NCBI GenBank assembly: GCA_023634235.1 | Contig: JAMKCF010000011.1 | Location: 20,260,027 to 20,324,026 of the forward strand | Source of the DNA: Pisaster brevispinus | Taxonomy: Eukaryota; Echinodermata; Asteroidea; Forcipulatida; Asteriidae | Reading direction: 5' to 3' | Length of the DNA: 64,000 nucleotides | Shown here: one piece after another, positions 57,048 to 64,000 of the stretch | Position numbering within the stretch: position 1 is the stretch's first letter | How the letters are laid out: every line of letters begins with the position of its first letter | The notes under the pieces: generated by a model | Database searches by the model: none | Seen by the model: the letters and a program-made list of their open reading frames with translations, nothing else | Told to the model about the DNA's origin: nothing | Position numbers and translations under genes: made by a program

Positions 57048-57500
57048 TACACTCTAATAACTCCCAGGTCGGAATCGACAAAGACAGCGGGTTAAGATAT
57101 TTACGGAATTCCGCCACTATTGACCAAGAATCAGTACAGAGTAAGTACAAGAATGTTGACCAAGAATTTGTGTCAGAATATTTGCCAAGAGTCCAGTTCA
57201 GAATAATGAGCAGTGTCCCATTTGACCGGACCAAATGTCTTAGACCAAAATATAACCCGAATTCCTGGACAGTTTTGACCGAGAATCTGAGAATAGACCC
57301 CGGTATCACTGACCTAGATTCCGGGTCAGTGTGGTGCAGGAACACAGGTGGAGTTACACCCAGATTCCGGTTAGTAGTGGCAGGAAAACGGGTCGAGTTG
57401 ACTCAGATTCCGGGTCAATAAGTGGCAGGAACATGGGTCGAGTTGACACTAGATTTCGGAACCTGGATTCGAGTCAATTTTGAGCCGGGAGTTTTTAAAG
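57048..57500. mobile_element. Dispersed repeat family F, longest copy
   Basis: Left terminus CACTCTAATAACTCCCAGGT, right terminus GAGCCGGGAGTTTTTAAAGT, imperfect complements. The interior is a tandem-like series of GATTCCGGGTCA and GTTGAC(T/C)-type blocks. Open frames on both strands here come from the repeat structure. Confidence 0.65.
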
Positions 57501-59069
57501 TGAATCTTTATATTTAAAGCTGTATAAACCGCGATTAAGTAGAATACTTTCTCACAAAATTTGATTTATCTCTATTATTTCAATAATCATGTGGAAATTA
57601 TCAAATCGAAATTATCTAAAGGGTGGCACGACATTGGTATAAAACTGTATTTACCAACAATTCAAAAAGTCTTTGAAATACAAATTTAATGCAAAATTTG
57701 CAATGCAATTACATACGTTAAGTGCAAACAATGTTTTGAAAAACAATAACACACGCCAAAAATGAGAGAAAAACACGATACCAAAACATCCCTAGAAAAT
57801 TGAACTTTTAATTAGCACAAATTGTTATGAAACAAAGCTTTGGAATGAAATATACTCTTCCGGAAACCAAATATGTACCATCCCTTTTCGTAAATTTTGT
57901 TGTGATAAGAGAGTTTTCTGAGAAAAGGTCCATCTATTTATAAGGAAAAATATATATGTTTGCTTTATGAACAGAAGGTACCATTTTCGCATAGTTAACA
58001 ATTGAGTTTGCATAATGTAAGCCTATTACAATGTTTATTATCATTTTTATTTAAGCGCTTCCGGCAAAAAAGTTTTGCAAGTTTCTCATTAAATACATAT
58101 TGAAGATATTTTATCTCAAATTTTTGTAAATTTCTTGTAAAGTTGCGATGACTTGTTTCCCCAAAACCCCGCAATAAGGAAGGTGACGTTTATGTATAAC
58201 CACCGTGTAAAGAGAGGAGAGAGGCCTGGCCTATACTGTCGACTTAAGGGGTTTCAGTGGGTTGGTATCGTATTCTCTGAAAAGCTTCCCTATTGGGGGT
58301 TTCGAATTTCGGAACACTTTGGCGTACCATACTCGGACTTGCGACGTCAGATTTGGGTTACGCCGGCTTACCTTTTTGAAAAAAACAAGAACAAAAACAA
58401 ACACATATACAAACAACCAAATGAACGCTCCAATAAAGCGAAACATAAATTGAAATGATGTTTATCTATTTGTGAATTTCATTATCAGCAAGTAAACAAA
58501 CTGGTTGGTACTTTCCGCTTTGTTTGTTTGTTTTTATTTTGTTCGTTTGTTTGTTGTTTCGTTTTTAATTTTTTTATTTTGTCTAAATATTAGCTTGTTT
58601 TATTTTGTTTATTTTTAATTAATACGTTTGGAATTAACGTTTTAAGTTTCCTTTTTATCTATATTCCAAAATTTTCACATTATTATTATTTCGACCGATT
58701 TGATTGTAGAAAATAAAACACAATAATAACGATGAAAACAGAGAAGTTTAGTGTTTATTTTAGTGTGGATGTAACTTTTAAATGAACAAAATGTGGTAGT
58801 CTTCAACTTCTTAGTGATTATAGGTATACCGTAGTTCCTTCTCTGTCGTCATTATTCTTTTCTCCCTTGGTGATACGTACTGGTAACCATATATTTCTGT
58901 TTGATACTTCCCACTTTTTTGTTGTTTGTACTGTTCCGATCTTCGTCTGTCCTTTACATTACGTGCTTTATGGCGCCACAACCGGGTCTAGTATACAAGC
59001 TCAGTCTATTGTTTAAGCCAATGCATTTTTATAAACGACTTGTTCTTCTGAAATGTGCCGCCGCCGCTA

Positions 59070-59092
59070 TCTCTCTCTCTCTCTCTCTCTCT
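59070..59092. repeat. (CT)n microsatellite
   Basis: About 11 tandem CT units. Confidence 0.95.
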
Positions 59093-59520
59093 TCACTGCA
59101 TCTCTATTTTATTGTTCGTGTGTGTGTTGATTTCTCATATTTACATGTCTGATGTCTGATTATCGGAATATACATTCTGTCATATAGAAATAAGAACAAT
59201 TAAGAATGAAAAATTACCACGGGAACGAGGCTGCTTTAACTGGTGCGTCGAACCCACATTGGTCGTCCACCTTGCGCGCTGCACGCGGGCATTATAACGT
59301 GCATCTGCGCCCGCGCGTTGATACCAATCGAAGGTCTGACTCTGATATCGATACCAAGCTAAGTTGTAGAGTCCACCGTGCAGTCCGTGACCTAAAAATG
59401 ATTTCACGGAAACATCAAATTCATGGTGGAGCAACGTAGTATGACCGGCAATCACTGAGCGCACAAAATTTCACCCGAAGAATGTTCAGTGACTGACTAG
59501 AGTTTGGGTTGAGAAACCTG

Positions 59521-62416
59521 ATGACATCCACGTGGCAAACACCCAGAGCAGAGATCACGTCGCTCAACTACGACGTGGTCGAAAGTCTGGAATATCGGCC
59601 AATCATGTTGAGTGAAGATATGAGTGAAGATTTGGGGGCGAGAGAAGATAAAGATGAGATCAAGGAGGATCAACATCAAGAACTTGGAACATCGTGTCAA
59701 TCAAGTTCAGTGTCGAGTAGACGAATTGAGGAGGTACGTTTGTGGCGAAAGTCGAAGAGGGAAAAAGCTCTGTGAGACATAGTCACATAGGCCTACAAAA
59801 CAGAATCTGGCATCTGGACATTGGAATATATGATGCTTTATTATGCATATGCCTACTCAGCTGAGTTCTCCAATCACAGTGTACTTTATTTTAGTTTAGT
59901 GGTGGTGGTGGTGGTTGGGGGGGGGGGGGGTCCACGCTTAGCCCTGGTAGGACGCCAGTCTGCACTGATGCAACGGTGGAGTCCAACCTGGGCTATAGAG
60001 TCCCAGTAGCTCTGGTAGGATGCCAGTCTTCGTTGCACTGCTGCAACGGAGGAGTCCAACCTGGGCAAGGCTGGGGTCCACACCAATCCCTTGCCCTGAC
60101 GATTTCTGGCAGTTACAGCTATAATTGGGAAAATTCTTTTGACTCACAAAGAACTCCAAAAATGTCATTGAACTCTGACCTTAAAAGGCAGGATTTAGAA
60201 GACGTGGTGGGACAGGGTCACTACAAGTGATACATGTGCTTCATCAAATCAGAGTTAAGGGGAGAGATGTTGGGGTATAGCTCCTAGTTTCAATATTATC
60301 ATTACATCAACACTCGCAGAATTAAGAAGCATACTGTATTATTGCAACAGTTTACGTGCATCTATCGGAATTTCGAACAAATTTACATCGATGTATTTTT
60401 TTTCAGGGTCTGCCCTTTGAATGCCCGCTCCTGTTGATTGACGATGACTCGCGTCGCAACACAAACGGCTCAGCAAACTCAACCTCAACCAAACCAGTTC
60501 CAATCGAAAGAGAGGAACGATGTACTTCCGAGGAATACTTGTATAACTCGTCGCTTGATAGATGTAACAATTTGTTGGCTGCTGAAATCGAGGCCGTTGA
60601 TATTCAGGCTCCGCTAGAGGGCGCCACACAACCTCAACAGGAGACCATCGATGATTTGCCGTTACTGGTTGACGGCAATCATAATCCAGAGAATATTGTA
60701 GAGCTCATATCAGACGCAATGGAAGGATGTTACGTCAGTGCATCAAATGACCAATCCTGCGAGACTGCTCCTTTATGCCAAAAAGAACAAGAATGCTTGG
60801 ACACTCAACCAATCAACTGTGGCCTCATCACAGATGTCCGTTCAATTGAGACATCTGGCCATCCAGAGGGTGACGAGGATGAGGAGGACATGGTGATATT
60901 AGCAAGAGAGTCTTTACATACCCAAGATGAGTTTCTAGTGTACGCGATTCAAGAGGATTCCGATGTGTCACTCCTGAGTAATAGCGACGAGCACTCTATC
61001 ACACTTTCTACATTGGCTGATAAGCAGAAAGAGAACAAACCAAGGGCAACATCCTGTCCCGACCCGGAGAACGACAGAGATCAAACAAGGCTCAGTGATA
61101 AGCCCTCAGATCCAAAATATAACGCTCGAAGCTACGGAGACAATTGTCGCCTCGAAGGGGAAGAAAGGAAACCAAGTACACCAAGCGGCCAGCAGTGGAC
61201 TGTACAATGGGACGCTGAAGAGGAAGTTGGGGACAACGAAATTGATGATGTAAAGGGGACTTGTCTCGACGTAAAGACGTTCCGTCCAGTATACACCACT
61301 GCTAACAAACCAGCTAGTCACGGCACACCGTTCATCGAGTCTCTAGCACCTCCAATGCGTTTAGCTTTCCATCAAGCTCCCCGCATAGAGGCAAGAGGAT
61401 ACCACTCCGAGGGTCACATTGAAGAAACAGAACGCGACCACGCCGTTTGCACCTCCTCGTCAGAGTCTACGACATCGAGTGCTGCATTCGTCAAAGCAAT
61501 GAATCTGAGGAACCGACAGAAATCCAACATCTTCCTGAGTCCAATTTCCATACCGATGCCTCCCTCGAAGGATGGAGTGAACGATCTCGGCGCTGTCTTC
61601 AAGTCGGGAGAAGCAAAGCAAGACCCCTCTCATAAACACCACAGTGATTTCTTGAAGGAATCACTACATTCAGATGAGAAAACCTTATCTCAAATGAATG
61701 AGATGCTACCATGTCCTGATTCCAACAGAGCAGACGATGTTGATGAAGAGGGCACCAATGGAGGGCCCGTGAACCCGGACCAAACAAACGCTCTTATAAC
61801 ACCAGAGATAACCAAACACCCACCGCCAGACTCCGGGGATGGCAACAATCTAAGGAACGAAGACCGTCGGGACTTTGGCAGACGGTGGTTGGAAGACAGC
61901 AATGACACCATTCGGCCTGATCAATCTGATGGCCAAGATCAGCACATTGTATCGACAAGCAATGATTTAACAAACAATGACCGAGGAAGTCATCGCGTAC
62001 AGAATACCAGTTGTCGAAAGATTGCGTCTACAGTCTGCAACATCCCCCCACAAGTGAAGTTCGGTGTGGAGGATGAGGTTAACATTGACAGCGGTCAAGT
62101 CGCTAAAGACCACCAGACACATCCACAAATGAGCCCAAGACCTTTCGATCAACCGGGACATTCACCACGACACGACAACAACCTGATGACCAGAGTAGGC
62201 GGTGCTCGCTCATCGTCAAGGAAAGTGGAGCGACTCCGCAGGCGAGAGTTGTACCGTATGACACGGGAGGTGATGCTGCAGAAGGAACGCTGGGAGAGGA
62301 TGCATCAGGACGCACTCAGGTCCGTCGATGAGTTCAATCTTGTCCGCCAGGAAGTCGTCCGTCTCTACAACAGACTGGACAACAATCAAACCAATTTATT
62401 CAGTGACACCAGCTAG
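59521..62416 (+). CDS. Unrecognised acidic, low-complexity protein with C-terminal basic helix, 2 exons, 740 aa
   Basis: Exon 1 59521-59733 and exon 2 60407-62416 are joined in phase 0 across a 673-bp GT-AG intron (GTACGT donor, TTTTTTTTCAG acceptor). The ATG is the first in frame, with an in-frame TGA at 59494-59496. Exon 2 keeps 670 codons open, which is not expected by chance here and is the longest open frame in the window. Residues ~1-660 are rich in D, E, S, N, T, Q and P, with acidic clusters (GDEDEEDMV, EEEVGDNEIDDV) and no signal peptide, membrane segment or domain I recognise. Residues ~670-730 are basic then helical: SSSRKVERLRRRELYRMTRE, then KERWERMHQDALRSVDEF and VRQEVVRLYNRL, a likely short coiled coil. 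An intracellular scaffold or regulator is possible, but function is unknown. Exons upstream of 59521 cannot be excluded. Confidence 0.72.
59942..60066 (+). repeat. Two-copy tandem repeat in the intron of the unrecognised gene
   Basis: CTGGTAGGACGCCAGTCTGC at 59944 and CTGGTAGGATGCCAGTCTTC at 60012, each followed by GCAACGG(T/A)GGAGTCCAACCT; period about 70 bp. A poly-G run sits just upstream at about 59918-59930. Confidence 0.8.
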
Positions 62417-62990
62417 CAGTGTTCTTTACTGAACTGATAAACTTTCCAAGTTATCACGTCAAAGGTGGACGCGTGAATTGTGTAATCTCTATTATTAGAT
62501 TATTTTCCAACATCATATCCTTTTCCATCCATCTAGTCTCTTCATCCCTCCCCTCATTCTATTTCAACGCAAATGGACAACTGGAGCGTCTTGGAACCAC
62601 GACTAATAATATTATTGACCTCTTGCAGACGTGGAACGCATGCCCCCAAAGAAACCACGCCTACACCATTTCTACCATTTTAGGGGGCAAATTCTTTCGT
62701 GTACACTTTGACTCCCAATATGGCGGAGAGGATAGACGCGTGTAAGTAAGCTCTGCGTCGTGAAAAGGGTCAATAGACCGAAAAGTCACAGTGATTTTTC
62801 AGAGTGCTAGCCATTCCCCCAGCCTAGTTTCATAAATCTACGTAAATTAAAAATAATCGTAATTTATAAGTATAATTATTTTGCAAATAATAATATTTTG
62901 CTAAAGGAAAAACTATACTGGGCACCAGTCAAAAAACTATGTTTGTCATGACACGCCTAGCCTATCCTACTCGTTTGCAGAAACAATAGA

Positions 62991-63100
62991 CCACATGGCG
63001 TCATTTGAGTAGGGCACTCTCGGCTAGAGGTCAAAAGGAGGTTGTTCATTGGCCAATCCTGTGCACAGCGCGTACAAAATAGTTATGTGCATTTCAGTAG
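62991..63100 (+). repeat. Dispersed repeat family D, copy 2
   Basis: CACATGGCGTCATTTGAGTA, CTAGAGGTCAAAAGGAGGT, TTCATTGGCCAATCC and GCGCGTACAAAAT in the same order as 22293-22390. Confidence 0.7.
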
Positions 63101-63181
63101 TTATGTGCATTTCCATCAGCGGCTTACTAAAGATGGCGATTAGATAACGACATAATGTCAGTGCATGAGGTCCATACTGAT

Positions 63182-63187
63182 AATAAA
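63182..63187 (+). terminator. Candidate polyadenylation signal of the unrecognised gene
   Basis: First AATAAA downstream of the stop codon at 62414-62416. A nearer variant signal may be used. Confidence 0.3.
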
Positions 63188-64000
63188 ATATAAGACAAAA
63201 AAGAAGCAGGCTTTTTTTGTTATTTATTTTTTTTTAATTTTTAAAAAGAGTCCGTTTTCTTTGTTTTTGTTTTGTTTTGTTTGTTGGGGTGATTGTTTGT
63301 TTGGGGGTTTGGGGTTTTTGTTTTCCCTTTTTTTTTTTACAAAGATCCAAGACTAGAGTTAAAGGCCTTAATGTTTGTCAGTTTATATTTTTTACAAAAG
63401 TTGCGAACTCCTCTTGAACCACAAAGTGTTCCGGTTAGAAAGAAAAAAATAATAATGCTTTTAAGATGCGCTTTTAAATCCCCCCCCAAGTTACTGAACA
63501 GCACTGTTATTGTAGGCCTTCATTGTAAAAAAATTGTTGTCAACGTTTGCACTGTTCGCCAGAGTAGATTGCATTGATGGAACTTTTCATATCGACCCCA
63601 ATTATTGTTTTGTGGGTTTAGTTTACTGAACTTTCCCCTTCCCTTCAGCTTGACGTGGGCCTTTGTTTACAAAATAGCGCCCTCTTTTTTTGAAACGATG
63701 CTCTTTTATGTACGCACATTCCTTACATGGTTCCCTTTCTCTTTTGGGGATAAGTTAATTTTAATCGCAAAATGTTTCCCAGTTATATACATGTTGATCT
63801 ATAATTGTTAAACTGTTCCGCACGTTTGCGTTTACTCATTCGTACTGGTGTCTCAGGGTAAACTCTCATGGTATTTTCTTCTTGTTTTGCCCCGGTGGCC
63901 TGCCATACATGATGACGCACAAAAGTGGGCGGAACGTGGGCTCGTGATAGTGGTGTGACGTTTTCCAGTTGTTTTTTATATTACGAGAGTAAAACACGTG

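Larger units (their letters stand above)
56133..59493. other. Noncoding region between the thrombospondin gene and the downstream gene
   Basis: No protein-like frame. It contains a long family F repeat (57.05-57.50 kb), GTTT-rich tracts near 58.52-58.57 kb, a CT microsatellite at 59.07 kb and, just before the next gene, a GC-rich block at about 59.23-59.32 kb that could be part of its promoter. Confidence 0.6.
62417..64000. other. 3' flank of the unrecognised gene and downstream noncoding sequence
   Basis: The first canonical AATAAA after the stop is at 63182-63187, which would give a 3' UTR of about 770 nt. A 108-codon open frame begins 2 nt after the stop but looks like 3' UTR. The rest holds a family E-like fragment (62.82-62.94 kb), a family D copy and T-rich tracts. 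Nothing suggests a further gene before the window ends. Confidence 0.5.

Noticed and set aside
56951..57421. 156-codon open frame on the + strand and a 113-codon frame on the - strand
   Set aside because: Both lie largely within the family F repeat, where frames open on both strands because of repeat structure.
62419..62745. 108-codon open frame just after the stop of the unrecognised gene
   Set aside because: Composition fits 3' UTR. There is no evidence of readthrough or of a second cistron in an animal transcript.

Overview
The window is intron-rich animal DNA. It carries three recognisable protein-coding genes, all on the + strand, set in AT-rich, repeat-dense noncoding sequence. Long introns, GT-AG junctions that keep frame, a four-EGF thrombospondin and many families of short inverted-repeat elements point to a marine invertebrate deuterostome. 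An echinoderm is my best guess; this is inference, as I could run no search.

Layout. 1-2.75 kb is upstream noncoding sequence. 3.06-25.07 kb is a seven-exon alpha-arrestin gene (ARRDC family, 391 aa) with both arrestin lobes and a C-terminal PPxY motif; its first intron is 13.6 kb and full of mobile-element debris. 25.1-30.8 kb holds no gene I can support, but does hold a degenerate minisatellite and several foldback elements. 30.8-31.2 kb has a CRE-like and a CCAAT-like site next to a possible noncoding first exon for the next gene. 37.39-55.96 kb is a 23-coding-exon thrombospondin of the pentameric TSP-3/4/5 (COMP) type (975 aa): signal peptide, laminin-G-like N-terminal domain, coiled coil with a Cys pair, four EGF-like domains, calcium-binding type 3 repeats and the C-terminal lectin-like domain. 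59.52-62.42 kb is a two-exon gene for a 740-residue, acidic, low-complexity protein ending in a basic helical segment; I do not recognise it. 62.4-64 kb is 3' flank.

The genes do not form a pathway. The arrestin is probably an intracellular ubiquitin-ligase adaptor, the thrombospondin a secreted matrix protein, and the third is unknown.

Noncoding content. At least ten dispersed repeat families occur in two or more copies in the window, many with terminal inverted repeats (MITE or foldback type). There are also non-LTR retrotransposon 3' remnants, SINE-like pieces, two minisatellites, a perfect 34-bp palindrome abutting a ~115-bp tandem repeat, and a decayed tandem copy of an alpha-arrestin exon. 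I saw no CRISPR array, rRNA, intact tRNA, intact transposase gene or bacterial-type operon. All exon boundaries come from reading splice sites and keeping frame by eye; repeat boundaries are approximate unless stated as exact.
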